Positions 9,311-19,648 of a stretch of 64,000 nucleotides of DNA are shown here, piece after piece. Position numbers and translations under genes: made by a program. Below the pieces are notes generated by a model. The model was not told the DNA's origin and ran no database searches. It saw only the letters and a program-made list of their open reading frames with translations. The stretch is from Mycobacteriaceae bacterium. GTDB taxonomy: Bacteria > Actinomycetota > Actinomycetes > Mycobacteriales > Mycobacteriaceae. The stretch covers positions 34,032 to 98,031 of the forward strand of contig JAPOKC010000005.1 of assembly GCA_029977845.1 (NCBI GenBank), given 5' to 3'. Each line of letters opens with the position of its first letter. Within the stretch, counting starts at the first letter, position 1.

Positions 9311-11137
9311 TCAGTCCGATTCGGACAGTCGCTGCTTGAGCGCCTCGAACTCGTCACGCACACCGGTGGGCAACCGCTCGCCGATGAAGGAGAACCACTC
9401 CTCGATCTGCGGCAGTTCGGCACGCCACTCGTCGGCATTCACCGCAAGCGCCTCGGTGACGTCATCCTTGGTGACATCCAGCCCGTCGAGATCGAGGTCG
9501 TCGACGGCCGGAACCGTACCGATGGCGGTGGACACCCCATTTGCCGTTCCATCGACCCGGTTGACGATCCACTTCAGCACCCGGCTGTTCTCACCGAAGC
9601 CCGGCCACAGGAAGCGTCCGTCATCACCGCGGCGGAACCAGTTCACGAAGAAGATCTTCGGCATCTTGGACTCGTCGGCGTTCTTGGCCAGATCCAACCA
9701 GTGCTGGCAGTAGTCGCCGGCGTTGTATCCCAGGAACGGCAACATCGCCATCGGGTCACGGCGGATGGCACCGACCTTGCCCTCGGCCGCAGCGGTCTGC
9801 TCACTGCCCAGGGTGGCTCCGATGAACACTCCGTGGTGCCAGTCGCGAGCCTGGGTGACCAACGGGACCGTGGTCTTGCGACGGCCGCCGAAGAGGATCG
9901 CCGAGATCGGGACGCCCTGCGGATCGTCCCACTCCGGAGCCAGGGTCGGGCACTGCGACATCGGGGTGCAGTAGCGCGAATTCGGATGCGCCGCAGGCTC
10001 TTTGGATTCAGGCGTCCAGTCGTTGCCCTTCCAGTCGATCAGGTGCTGAGGGTCGCCTTCCAGGCCCTCCCACCACACGCCGCCACCGTCTGTCATCGCG
10101 ACGTTGGTGAACACGGTGTTGCCGGCGGCGACGGTCTTCATCGCATTCGGGTTGGAACTCCAGTTGGTGCCCGGCGCCACACCGAAGAACCCGAACTCCG
10201 GGTTGACCGCGTAGAGACGGCCGTCCTTGCCGAATCGCATCCAGGCGATGTCGTCACCGATGGTCTCCGCCCGCCAACCGGGAATGGTCGGCTGCAGCAT
10301 CGCGAGATTGGTCTTGCCGCACGCCGAGGGGAAGGCAGCGGCGATGAAATACGACTTGTTCTCAGGGGAGATGAGCTTCACGATCAGCATGTGCTCGGCG
10401 AGCCAGCCCTCGTCGCGTGCCATCACCGACGCGATTCGCAGCGAGTAACACTTCTTACCGAGCAGGGCGTTGCCGCCGTAACCCGATCCGTAGCTCCAGA
10501 TCTCCCGGGTCTCCGGAAAGTGGCTGATGTACTTGGTCTCGTTGCAGGGCCACGGCACATCCTTCTGACCGGGCTCCAGCGGTGCGCCGAGTGAGTGCAG
10601 CGCCTTGACGAAGAAACCGTCGTCGCCGAGCAGTTCCAGCGCCGCGGTGCCCATCCGGGTCATGGTGCGCATCGAGACGACAACGTATTCGGAGTCGGTG
10701 ATCTCGACGCCGAGCTTGGGATCCTCCGCACCGAGTGGCCCCATGCAGAACGGCACCACATACATGGTGCGTCCGCGCATACACCCGCGGTAGAGGTCGG
10801 TCATGATCGAGCGCATCTCGGCCGGGGCCATCCAGTTGTTGGTGGGGCCGGCGTCGATCTCTCGCTCCGAGCAGATGAACGTGCGCGACTCGACCCGGGC
10901 TACGTCCGACGGGGTCGAGCGGGCCAGGTACGAGTGCGGCTCGGAGCTTTCACTGAGATGGATGAAAGTGCCGGCATCGACCAGCTGCTGACTCAGGCGC
11001 GCGGACTCCTCGGCCGAGCCGTCGGCGAAGACGACCCGGTCGGGTTGGGTGAGTTCGGCGATCTCCCTCACCCAGGCCAGCAGCCCGGCGTGCTTGGTCG
11101 GCGCCCTGTCCAGACCTGGGATGGTCGCTGAGGTCAT
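9311..11137 (-). CDS. pckG: Phosphoenolpyruvate carboxykinase (GTP)
   Basis: [14 protein letters not shown]-loop, [36 protein letters not shown], ~608 aa. Confidence 0.96.
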   Translation of the reverse strand: MTSATIPGLDRAPTKHAGLLAWVREIAELTQPDRVVFADGSAEESARLSQQLVDAGTFIHLSESSEPHSYLARSTPSDVARVESRTFICSEREIDAGPTNNWMAPAEMRSIMTDLYRGCMRGRTMYVVPFCMGPLGAEDPKLGVEITDSEYVVVSMRTMTRMGTAALELLGDDGFFVKALHSLGAPLEPGQKDVPWPCNETKYISHFPETREIWSYGSGYGGNALLGKKCYSLRIASVMARDEGWLAEHMLIVKLISPENKSYFIAAAFPSACGKTNLAMLQPTIPGWRAETIGDDIAWMRFGKDGRLYAVNPEFGFFGVAPGTNWSSNPNAMKTVAAGNTVFTNVAMTDGGGVWWEGLEGDPQHLIDWKGNDWTPESKEPAAHPNSRYCTPMSQCPTLAPEWDDPQGVPISAILFGGRRKTTVPLVTQARDWHHGVFIGATLGSEQTAAAEGKVGAIRRDPMAMLPFLGYNAGDYCQHWLDLAKNADESKMPKIFFVNWFRRGDDGRFLWPGFGENSRVLKWIVNRVDGTANGVSTAIGTVPAVDDLDLDGLDVTKDDVTEALAVNADEWRAELPQIEEWFSFIGERLPTGVRDEFEALKQRLSESD

Positions 11138-11172
11138 CGGTATCTCCCGCCTACGTTCACCTGTCTGGAAGA

Positions 11173-11200
11173 TTAACGCGGGCTGCGAGCCCGCTGTTAA
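11173..11200. promoter_or_regulatory. Inverted repeat TTAAC-GCGGGCT-GCG-AGCCCGC-(T)-GTTAA between the 11216..12256 CDS and pckG
   Basis: 7-bp perfect inner stem plus 5-bp outer stem separated by one bulged T; no U-tract; could be a terminator or pckG leader element. Confidence 0.5.
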
Positions 11201-11215
11201 CGGGAGTATGGCCGA

Positions 11216-12256
11216 TCAAACGGGCGGAGGACCCCCGAACGGCCCAGACGTCAGCAAAGCCACTTCCGCGGCCAGCACCCGGGTGAAAACCCGCTCCTCC
11301 AGCGTCGATCTCAAGCCTGCCGTGATCTCGACCGCCCACCGGTCGGCCGCGGCCCGTTCAGACAACAACCGACGGGCTCGAACCATCCACACACCCGAAG
11401 CCAGACCCAGCGCCCCGCACCCGGCGGCAAGCGCCGGAGCAGACCCCGGCAGCAGGTCACCGAGTGCCCGTCCGAGGGTCAGCGCGACCCCGGTTCCGAA
11501 CGCCAGAGCGACGAGAGCCGACAGCCGGCGCTCGAGTCCTGTCCCGCGCGGCGCGGCTCCGTCCGGCAGCCGGATCGGCTCCCGGCAGCCGACCCCGAGC
11601 TCAACGGTGAGTTCAGCGTCGATCTCGGCGGCGGCAAGGGCGATCTTGCGACGGGCGTACCGCACGAAGTCGTCGGCCCTGGTGAGCCCCGCCGCCGCGG
11701 TCTGCAGTTCGGCGCGTAGCGCGACGCAGGCCGAACGGACTGCACCGGCCGCCTGCAGGCGGGTCTGTTGCAGGCGCAGCCGTTGCGTGCGGACAACGGG
11801 AGGCGACCCAGGGTGTGACGCGGCGGGTGGCGGGGTCCCGGTGGCGGCCGCCGCCAGCCGGAGCGCACCGCGGGCCAGATCCGCGGCGCAGGAGGCGTGC
11901 AGTTCCGAGACCGGCCCGCGGGCATACCGCTGCCAGCCGATCGCGGCACGCAGTCGCTGGGCGGGCAGCGGCAGCGGCACGGGCATCCCGGCCTGGCGCA
12001 GCACCTCGGCGGCGACGTCCATCCTTGCCAGCACCACCTCGTCGGATGCCAGCAACCCGGCCAGTCGCTCGCCGCCGGGCTCGGCCGCCATCGCGGTCAG
12101 CGACGGCCAGGCGGCGAGGATGCGCCGGTAGCGGACCGGCGCGGCGGCACTCGCAGGCAACGGTGCGTTCAGATCCGCCGCCACCCTCGCCAATCCCGGG
12201 TGTCCCCATGCCAGCGCAGCGGTGCTGAACACGTCGGCGAGGGGACAGCCGGCCAT
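11216..12256 (-). CDS. Conserved hypothetical protein (Rv0209-like by position)
   Basis: 346-aa ORF between trmB and pckG; hydrophobic segments near the C-terminus; no recognised domain. Confidence 0.65.
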   Translation of the reverse strand: MAGCPLADVFSTAALAWGHPGLARVAADLNAPLPASAAAPVRYRRILAAWPSLTAMAAEPGGERLAGLLASDEVVLARMDVAAEVLRQAGMPVPLPLPAQRLRAAIGWQRYARGPVSELHASCAADLARGALRLAAAATGTPPPAASHPGSPPVVRTQRLRLQQTRLQAAGAVRSACVALRAELQTAAAGLTRADDFVRYARRKIALAAAEIDAELTVELGVGCREPIRLPDGAAPRGTGLERRLSALVALAFGTGVALTLGRALGDLLPGSAPALAAGCGALGLASGVWMVRARRLLSERAAADRWAVEITAGLRSTLEERVFTRVLAAEVALLTSGPFGGPPPV

Positions 12257-12353
12257 CGCGCAATGGTGGCAGTTGAGCCCGGGAGCGGCCAGTCACCGCC
12301 GAAGGCAACTGTTGGGTATCAATCTGATCTGCGATATCGGCGTCCGCAGCTTG

Positions 12354-13100
12354 ATGGGCCACCATGGATCAATGCCTGTTCCGCGGTCTGTTTCGGGCTC
12401 CGCCATGCCTGGGGCGGCAGCGCACCGGCCCCGCCGGGTGTCCAGCTTCCGGTCCCGGCGATCCGCGTTGAGCGAGGGTCAGCAGGCGGTTTGGGACCTT
12501 CTGTGGCCGACCATGGGCCGGCTTGCCGACACCGAGGATCCGCTCGACGCTGCGGCCTGGTTCGGGCGCTGCGCCCCACTGGTGCTCGAGATCGGTTGCG
12601 GCACCGGAACCTCAACCCTGGCGATGGCCCAGGCCGAGCCCGACCTCGACGTGATCGCCGTGGAGGTCTACCGGCGCGGTCTGGCCCAGTTGCTCAGTGG
12701 GATCGACCGCGAGGGCGTCAACAACATCCGGCTGATCCGCGGTGACGGAACCGACGTCCTGGAACATCTGCTCACCCCCGGATCCCTGACCGGAATCCGG
12801 GTTTTCTTCCCCGACCCGTGGCCCAAGGCCCGTCATCACAAGCGGCGCCTGCTGCAACCGGCGACGCTGAGTCTCATGGCCGACCGGTTGCGGCCCGGCG
12901 GCGTCCTGCACGCGGCCACCGACCATGCCGAGTACGCAGAGCAGATCGGTGAGGCAGGCGACGCCGAGCCGCTGCTGCGCCGGGCGGAACCCGGTGAGGC
13001 GCTGCCGATCTCGACGGAACGGCCGACGACGAAGTACGAGACCAAGGCCCACCGCGCCGGAAGTGCGGTGACCGAATTCATCTGGGTGAGGCGACCATGA
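12354..13100 (+). CDS. trmB: tRNA (guanine-N7)-methyltransferase
   Basis: LVLEIGCGTGTSTLAMA, VFFPDPWPKARHHKRRLLQP; start could also be 12372. Confidence 0.93.
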   Translation: MGHHGSMPVPRSVSGSAMPGAAAHRPRRVSSFRSRRSALSEGQQAVWDLLWPTMGRLADTEDPLDAAAWFGRCAPLVLEIGCGTGTSTLAMAQAEPDLDVIAVEVYRRGLAQLLSGIDREGVNNIRLIRGDGTDVLEHLLTPGSLTGIRVFFPDPWPKARHHKRRLLQPATLSLMADRLRPGGVLHAATDHAEYAEQIGEAGDAEPLLRRAEPGEALPISTERPTTKYETKAHRAGSAVTEFIWVRRP

Positions 13101-13774
13101 CCGTCATCGACGAAATCCGGATCGCGCCGGCGGCAGCGGAACCGCATCCGGCCGGAAAAAGGGTGCTGCTGGTGTGGGACGCACCGAACCTCGACATGGG
13201 CCTGGGGTCGATCCTGGGCGGACGGCCGACGGCGGCGCACCGGCCGCGGTTCGACGCCCTCGGCCGGTGGTTGCTGGCCTGCACCGCGGAGCTGGCCGCC
13301 GGCCACCCCGGCGTGTGCCTGGAACCGGAGGCCACGGTTTTCACCAACATCGCACCGGGAAGCGCCGATGTGGTGCGTCCGTGGGTCGAGGCGCTGCGCA
13401 ACGTCGGTTTTGCGGTGTTCGCCAAACCGAAGGTCGACGAGGAGAGCGACGTCGACTCCGACATGCTGGCGCACATCGCGCTGCGACGCAGCCAGGGCCT
13501 GGCATCGGTGCTGGTGGCATCGGCCGACGGCCAGGCGTTCCGGTCACCGCTGGAGGACATCGCCCGGGACGGCATCGACGTCCGGGTCCTCGGATTTCGC
13601 GAACACGCCAGCTGGGCGTTAGCGTCGGATACCTTCGAATTCGTCGACCTGGAGGACATTCCGGGGGTTTTCCGCGAGCCTCTGCCCCGAATCGGCTTGG
13701 ATTCGTTGCCAGAGCAAGGTGCGTGGCTGCAGCCGTTCCGGCCGCTGTCCTCGTTGCTGAACTCGCGGATTTAG
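13097..13774 (+). CDS. NYN-domain (PIN-like) protein (Rv0207c-like)
   Basis: LLVWDAPNLDMGLGS, KPKVDEESDVDSDMLAH, VLVASADGQAF; ATGA overlap with trmB; upstream of mmpL3. Confidence 0.82.
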   Translation: MTVIDEIRIAPAAAEPHPAGKRVLLVWDAPNLDMGLGSILGGRPTAAHRPRFDALGRWLLACTAELAAGHPGVCLEPEATVFTNIAPGSADVVRPWVEALRNVGFAVFAKPKVDEESDVDSDMLAHIALRRSQGLASVLVASADGQAFRSPLEDIARDGIDVRVLGFREHASWALASDTFEFVDLEDIPGVFREPLPRIGLDSLPEQGAWLQPFRPLSSLLNSRI

Positions 13775-13795
13775 ACCTGCAGTAAGGAGATCTGA

Positions 13796-16555
13796 GTGTT
13801 CGCCTGGTGGGGCCGAACCGTATACCGGTATCGGTACATCGTCATCGCTGTGATGGTGGCGCTCTGTATCGGCGGCGGTATCTACGGCATTGACCTGGGT
13901 AAGCACGTCACCCAGAGCGGTTTCTACGACGAGGGCAGCCAATCGGTGACGGCCTCACTGGTGGCCGACGGCGCCTACGGGCGCGATCGCACCAGCCATG
14001 TGGTGGCCATCCTCACCCCGCCCGGCGACAAGAAGGTCGACGACCCCGAGTGGTCAAAGGAGATGGTCACCGAGCTCGACGACTTCACCAAGAAACATCA
14101 GGACAAGGTCGTCGGCTGGGCGGGTTGGCTGCGCGCCCCGGAGAGCACCGACGCCACCGTCGCGCAGATGAAGACGGCGGACAAGCGCCACACCTTCGTG
14201 TCGATCCCGCTCAAGGGCGACAGCGATGACGAGATCCTGAAGAACTATCAGGATGTCGCGCCCGACCTTCAGCAGGTCAACGACGGCAACATCGAACTGG
14301 CCGGGCTGAACCCGCTGGCCAGTGAACTCACCGGAACCATCGGCGTCGACCAGCAGCGCGCCGAAGTCGCCGCGATCCCGCTCGTTGCCGTGCTGCTGTT
14401 CTTCGTTTTCGGCGGCGTGATCGCGGCCAGCCTGCCGGCCATCATCGGCGGCCTCTCCATCCTGGGCGCTCTGGGCATCATGCGGCTGATCGCCGACTTC
14501 ACCCCGGTGCACTTCTTCGCCCAACCCGTCGTGACGCTGATCGGCCTCGGTATCGCAATCGACTACGGCCTGTTCATCGTCAGCCGATTCCGGGAGGAGA
14601 TCGCCGAGGGCTACGACACCGAGGCAGCCGTGCGCCGGACGGTGATGACCGCCGGACGCACAGTTGTGTTCTCCGCGGTGATCATCGTCGCCTCATCGCT
14701 GCCGCTGCTGCTGTTTCCGCAGGGCTTCCTGAAGTCGATCACCTACGCGATCATCGCCTCGGTCATGCTCGCGGCGATTCTGTCCATCACCGTGCTGGCG
14801 GCCAGCCTCGCCATCCTCGGGCCCAACGTCGACGCACTCGGCGTGCGCACCCTGCTGCGGGTGCCGTTCCTGGCCAACTGGCCGTTCTCCCGCAAGATCA
14901 TCGACTGGTTCGCCGACAAGACCCAGAAGACCAAGACCCGGGAAGAGGTCGAGAACGGCTTCTGGGGCACTCTGGTCAACCGGGTGATGAAGCGGCCGAT
15001 CCTGTTCGCCGCGCCCATCGTCATCATCATGATCCTGATGATCATCCCGCTCGGGAAACTCTCACTCGGCGGCATCAGCGAGAAGTACCTGCCTCCGAAC
15101 AATTCGGTCCGGCTGGCCCAGGAGGAGTTCGACAAGATCTTCCCCGGCTTCCGCACCGAGCCCCTGACGCTGGTGATCAAACGTGACGACGGTCAGCCGG
15201 TGACCGATCAGCAGGTCGCCGAGATCCGCAACAAGGCGATGTCGATCAGCGGCTTCACCGATCCCGACAACAATCCCGACGCGATGTGGAAACCGCGCCC
15301 CGGCACCTCGTCGGACCCGTCGGTGCGGGTGATCCAGAACGGTCTGGTGAATCGCAACGACGCCGCAAAGAAGATCAACGAACTGCGCGACATCACCCCG
15401 CCCAGGGGGTTGTCGGTGTACGTCGGCGGCACACCCGCGCTCGAGCAGGACAGCATCCACTCGCTGTACGCGAAACTGCCGCTGATGGTGCTGCTGCTGA
15501 TCACCACCACGACGATTCTGATGTTCCTGGCATTCGGTTCACTGGTGCTGCCGATCAAAGCCGCGCTGATGAGTGCGTTGACCCTGGGCTCCACGATGGG
15601 CGTATTGACCTGGATGTTCGTCGAGGGCCACGGGTCCGGGCTGATGAACTACACGCCGCAGCCGCTGATGGCGCCGATGATCGGCTTGATCATCGCGGTG
15701 ATATACGGCCTGTCCACCGACTATGAGGTCTTCCTGGTCTCACGCATGGTGGAGGCCCGCGATCGCGGGATGTCGACCACCGAGGCGATCCGGATCGGCA
15801 CGGCCACCACCGGTCGGCTGATCACCGCGGCCGCGCTGGTTCTGGCTGTGGTGGCCGGCGCCTTCGTATTCTCCGATCTGGTGATGATGAAGTACCTGGC
15901 GTTCGGTCTGCTCATCGCACTGCTGCTCGACGCCACCATCGTCCGGATGTTCCTGGTGCCGGCGATCATGAAACTTCTCGGTGACGACTGCTGGTGGGCG
16001 CCGAAGTGGATGAAACGACTGCAGCACAAGATCGGCCTGGGTGAGACCACCCTGCCCGATGAACGCAGACCCGTCGTGCCCGAACCGCAGGGCGCCCTGG
16101 CCGTCGCCGGTGCTGCGGTTCCCGCGGCGCCGGTACGCGTAGTGGCTCCCGCCGCGCCGCCGGCGCCCGCACCCGAAGCACCGACGACCCGGTTCGCCTC
16201 GGGTAAACCCCAGAAGGAAGACCGCGACATCAGTTCCTGGCTGGGCGAACTGCGCGCGAAGGCCGGACGGCACGAACGGCCGGTTTCGGCCGAGCCGACC
16301 CAGGTGATCTCCACCCCCACTGTGCCGGTCCCCGGGCCGGTCGGTGGCGCGGCACCTGAGGACGCGACGACCGCGATGCCGATCGCATCGAATCCGCCTG
16401 CCTCTGAGCCGATTTCAGCCGAGGAGACCCGGGCCATCCCGATCAGCCGGCCGGCCGAGGATTCCGATATGGCCACCGAGCAACTCAACGCCCGCGGCAA
16501 GCAGGGCGGCGGGGTCAGCGCACAGGAGTTGCTCCGCCGGGAAGGCCGGCTCTAA
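13796..16555 (+). CDS. mmpL3: MmpL3-type RND transporter (trehalose monomycolate export)
   Basis: 12-TM MMPL family, [13 protein letters not shown] and [14 protein letters not shown] motifs, long low-complexity cytosolic C-terminus; synteny with trmB/Rv0207c. Confidence 0.95.
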   Translation: MFAWWGRTVYRYRYIVIAVMVALCIGGGIYGIDLGKHVTQSGFYDEGSQSVTASLVADGAYGRDRTSHVVAILTPPGDKKVDDPEWSKEMVTELDDFTKKHQDKVVGWAGWLRAPESTDATVAQMKTADKRHTFVSIPLKGDSDDEILKNYQDVAPDLQQVNDGNIELAGLNPLASELTGTIGVDQQRAEVAAIPLVAVLLFFVFGGVIAASLPAIIGGLSILGALGIMRLIADFTPVHFFAQPVVTLIGLGIAIDYGLFIVSRFREEIAEGYDTEAAVRRTVMTAGRTVVFSAVIIVASSLPLLLFPQGFLKSITYAIIASVMLAAILSITVLAASLAILGPNVDALGVRTLLRVPFLANWPFSRKIIDWFADKTQKTKTREEVENGFWGTLVNRVMKRPILFAAPIVIIMILMIIPLGKLSLGGISEKYLPPNNSVRLAQEEFDKIFPGFRTEPLTLVIKRDDGQPVTDQQVAEIRNKAMSISGFTDPDNNPDAMWKPRPGTSSDPSVRVIQNGLVNRNDAAKKINELRDITPPRGLSVYVGGTPALEQDSIHSLYAKLPLMVLLLITTTTILMFLAFGSLVLPIKAALMSALTLGSTMGVLTWMFVEGHGSGLMNYTPQPLMAPMIGLIIAVIYGLSTDYEVFLVSRMVEARDRGMSTTEAIRIGTATTGRLITAAALVLAVVAGAFVFSDLVMMKYLAFGLLIALLLDATIVRMFLVPAIMKLLGDDCWWAPKWMKRLQHKIGLGETTLPDERRPVVPEPQGALAVAGAAVPAAPVRVVAPAAPPAPAPEAPTTRFASGKPQKEDRDISSWLGELRAKAGRHERPVSAEPTQVISTPTVPVPGPVGGAAPEDATTAMPIASNPPASEPISAEETRAIPISRPAEDSDMATEQLNARGKQGGGVSAQELLRREGRL

Positions 16556-17646
16556 CCGGCTTGCAGTTCGGCCGCTTCACCGGCCGGATCCGCGGCCACC
16601 AGCACCCGGATCGCACTGTTGAGGAAAGCCAGGATGGGCACCGCCAGCAGTGCCCCCGCGATACCGGCCAGCACTCCCCCGGTCGCGATGGCCAGCACGA
16701 TCGCCAACGGGTGGATCGACACCGCCCGGCCCATCAGCAGCGGCTGGAGCACATGGCTCTCGAGTTGCATGATCGCGATGATCAACCCGAGGGTGATCAT
16801 CGCGTAGATGAAACCCTTGGCCAGCAGTGCCACCACTACGGCGAGCATTCCGGTGATGACAGCGCCGACGACGGGGATGAACGCGCCGAGGAACACCAGT
16901 GAGGCCAACGGCAGTGCCAACGGCACACCCATGACGGCAAGGCCGGTGCCGATGCCGACCGCGTCGACGAGTGCCACCAGGAATGTCGCGCGCACGTAGC
17001 CGATCAGGGATCCGAATCCGGCCCGACCGGCGTCACGCACCCGTTGCCTGGTCGCCGCCGGAACAATCTTGGTCAGGTAGCCATAGATCTCACGCCCGCC
17101 GTAGAGCAGGAAGATCAGCGTGAACAGCATCAGCAGCGCACCGGTCAGGATCTCGCCGAGGGTGGCCGCGGTGGACAGCGCTCCGGTGGTCAGCTTCTCC
17201 TGGTTGTCACGCAGCGCTTTCACGGCCGCTTCGCCGGCCTTCTCGATCTGCTCGTGGCTCAAATGAGCCGGGCCCTCGATCAGCCAACTGGAAGCGTTGT
17301 CGATACTTCGGGTCACCTGCTCGGTCAGGCTCGGCAGACCCGAAACGAATTGGCTCACAACGAAAGTCATGATCCCGCCGAACACCGCGATTCCGGTGAG
17401 CAGGACCAGCGCAACCGCCCCGCCGCGCGGGGCACCGCGACGGTCCAGCCAATCCACCGCGGGCAGCATGAGAGCCGTCACCATCACCGCCAGCGCGACC
17501 GGAACCACGATCACCTGGAGTGTGGCCACCAGCCACAGCAGCGCGAGAACAGCGGCGAGGATCACCAGCAGGCGCCAGCACCACGCGGCAGCCTTGCGGA
17601 CGAACGGATCAACAGCCTCGTCGTCACTCGCCAGTCCGGCCGACAT
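16552..17646 (-). CDS. AI-2E family transporter (Rv0205-like)
   Basis: Multi-[22 protein letters not shown]; overlapping stops with mmpL3. Confidence 0.85.
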   Translation of the reverse strand: MSAGLASDDEAVDPFVRKAAAWCWRLLVILAAVLALLWLVATLQVIVVPVALAVMVTALMLPAVDWLDRRGAPRGGAVALVLLTGIAVFGGIMTFVVSQFVSGLPSLTEQVTRSIDNASSWLIEGPAHLSHEQIEKAGEAAVKALRDNQEKLTTGALSTAATLGEILTGALLMLFTLIFLLYGGREIYGYLTKIVPAATRQRVRDAGRAGFGSLIGYVRATFLVALVDAVGIGTGLAVMGVPLALPLASLVFLGAFIPVVGAVITGMLAVVVALLAKGFIYAMITLGLIIAIMQLESHVLQPLLMGRAVSIHPLAIVLAIATGGVLAGIAGALLAVPILAFLNSAIRVLVAADPAGEAAELQAG

Positions 17647-17690
17647 GCGGGTCAGCCTAACCCGGCCTCTGCACGGCTACCCTTAACGAC

Positions 17691-18797
17691 GTGGCCCACG
17701 AACGCGGCTCGCCCGCCCGGGGTAGGTACTGGTGGGTGCGATGGGTGGTGCTCGGCGTCGCACTGATCGTGCTGGCCGTCGAGGCCCACCTGGTGTGGGA
17801 TCAGCTGTCCAAGGCCTGGACCAGTCTGCTGTCGGCCAACGGCGCCTGGGTGCTGGCCGCGGCGCTGGCCGCCATGATGTCGATGCACAGCTTCGCCCAG
17901 ATCCAGCGCACGCTGCTTCGCTCAGCCGGCGTCACGGTGAGACAGTGGCGATCGGAGGCGGCCTTCTATGCGGGCAACGCACTGAGCACCACACTGCCGG
18001 GCGGCCCGGTCCTCTCCGCCACCTTCGTCTACCGGCAGCAGCGGCGGTGGGGCGCATCGCCGGTGGTGGCTTCCTGGCAGTTGGTGATGTCGGGTGCACT
18101 GCAAGTGGTGGGCCTGGCCCTGCTGGGACTCGGCGGCGCATTTCTGTTGGGCGCCAAGGACAATCCGTTCTCCCTGCTGTTCACCCTCGGCGGGTTTGTT
18201 GCTCTATTACTGCTCGCGCAGGCGGTCGCGACCCGGCCCGAGCTGATCGACGGTATCGGGGTGAAGGTCCTCGGCAATCTGAACTCGTTGCGCAACAAGC
18301 CCGCCGACACCGGACTGCGCAAGTGGCGTGAGACGCTGCGTCAGCTGGAGTCGGTGAGCCTGAGCCGGCGCGCACTGAGCGTGGCATTCGGCTGGTCGCT
18401 GTTCAACTGGGTTGCCGACGTCGCCTGCCTGTTGTTCGCGGCCTACGCCACCGGGGGCCATCCCTCCCTGCCCGGTCTGACGGTCGCCTATGCGGCGGCG
18501 CGCGCGGTGGGTGCGATCCCGTTGATGCCCGGCGGGCTGCTGGTCGTGGAGGCGGTTCTGGTTCCGGGTCTGGTGTCCAGCGGCATGGCCCTGCCCGACG
18601 CCATTTCGGCGATGCTGATCTACCGATTGGTGAGCTGGATCTTCATCTCCGCGATCGGCTGGGTGGTGTTCTTCTTCATGTTCCGCACCGAAGGTGCACT
18701 GCATCCCGGAACCGTGGGCGATGAACTCGAAGCCCTCAAAGCCGAAGAGTTGGCCGTCATCGACGAACTCGCCCCCGACGAGGAGGACCGCGGCTGA
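17691..18797 (+). CDS. Lysylphosphatidylglycerol synthase TM-like / YbhN-family membrane protein
   Basis: Multi-TM; FYAGNALSTTLPGGPVLSATFVYRQQRRWGASP, RAVGAIPLMPGGLLVVEAVLVPGLVSSGM. Confidence 0.8.
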   Translation: MAHERGSPARGRYWWVRWVVLGVALIVLAVEAHLVWDQLSKAWTSLLSANGAWVLAAALAAMMSMHSFAQIQRTLLRSAGVTVRQWRSEAAFYAGNALSTTLPGGPVLSATFVYRQQRRWGASPVVASWQLVMSGALQVVGLALLGLGGAFLLGAKDNPFSLLFTLGGFVALLLLAQAVATRPELIDGIGVKVLGNLNSLRNKPADTGLRKWRETLRQLESVSLSRRALSVAFGWSLFNWVADVACLLFAAYATGGHPSLPGLTVAYAAARAVGAIPLMPGGLLVVEAVLVPGLVSSGMALPDAISAMLIYRLVSWIFISAIGWVVFFFMFRTEGALHPGTVGDELEALKAEELAVIDELAPDEEDRG

Positions 18798-18815
18798 ACA
18801 CGGTTGGATCGCCGT

Positions 18816-19199
18816 ATGACCGCACCCGCCCCCGGTCCGGCCAGGACCGCCTCGCTGGCCTTCGCCGCCGATCTCGCATGCGTCATCGCCTTCGTGGCGG
18901 TCGGCCGGCGAAACCACGCCGAGGGGGTGACGCTGGCCGGTATCGCGACGACCGCGTGGCCGTTCTTGACCGGGACGGTCGTCGGCTGGCTGTTGTCGCT
19001 GGGCTGGCGCCGGCCGGCCGCACTGGTGCCGACCGGGGTCACGGTGTGGCTGTGCACGGTCGTGGTGGGCATGGCACTGCGGGTGGTCAGCCACGCCGGG
19101 ACAGCGGCGAGCTTCGTCCTGGTCGCCTCATGCGTCACAGCGGCGCTACTGCTGGGCTGGCGCGCAGTTCGGGCCGTGCTTGCCCGGCGGACCGCTTAG
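18816..19199 (+). CDS. DUF3054 membrane protein
   Basis: LAFAADLACVIAFVAVGRRNHAEG...TAWPFLTGTVVGWLL. Confidence 0.8.
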   Translation: MTAPAPGPARTASLAFAADLACVIAFVAVGRRNHAEGVTLAGIATTAWPFLTGTVVGWLLSLGWRRPAALVPTGVTVWLCTVVVGMALRVVSHAGTAASFVLVASCVTAALLLGWRAVRAVLARRTA

Positions 19200-19549
19200 G
19201 CGCCGGGGACCGGCACGGCGGAGTCGCCGCCGCAGCGGGTCCGGAGGTCCATCAGCGGCTGGCGGATGGCCTGGAGTTCGGCTTTCACCTGCGGGTTGGC
19301 GTTCAGATAGTCGGCGATCGCGCCGCGCAGCTGATCGCGGGGGGCCCCTTCCAGACCGGTGAAGAACGCATTGACGTCGGGATGGGTGAACAAATAGGCC
19401 GACGTCGCCGCGGAGACACCTGAGGAGACCGCGGCCAGGTCGGCCGCGGTGCAGTTCGGCGGAGCCGCGAATGCCGACGGGGCCAGGCCGACGGTCAGCG
19501 CGGCAGCCAATCCGGCAGCTCGTCCAACTCCGCGGGGACGGCGAATCAT
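19196..19549 (-). CDS. Secreted heme-binding hemophore-like protein (Rv0203-type)
   Basis: Signal peptide; CTAADLAAVSSGVSAATSAYLFTHPDVNAFFTGLEG; divergent from mmpL11 as in M. tuberculosis. Confidence 0.83.
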   Translation of the reverse strand: MIRRPRGVGRAAGLAAALTVGLAPSAFAAPPNCTAADLAAVSSGVSAATSAYLFTHPDVNAFFTGLEGAPRDQLRGAIADYLNANPQVKAELQAIRQPLMDLRTRCGGDSAVPVPGA

Positions 19550-19648
19550 GGGGCTCCTTCATCCGGGGCCGCTCAGGCGGCTGGGGTAGTCTCAAAACCA
19601 CGCTAGTCGCCTGGTGCCAGTCGCGGGGAGTTCGCCATCCAGCAGTTC

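Noticed and set aside
9131-10594. 487-aa plus-strand ORF
   Set aside because: Antisense to fadD4 and pckG, with no recognisable domain.
16080-16440. Low-complexity region as a possible novel element
   Set aside because: It is the Pro/Ala-rich cytosolic tail typical of MmpL3 proteins.
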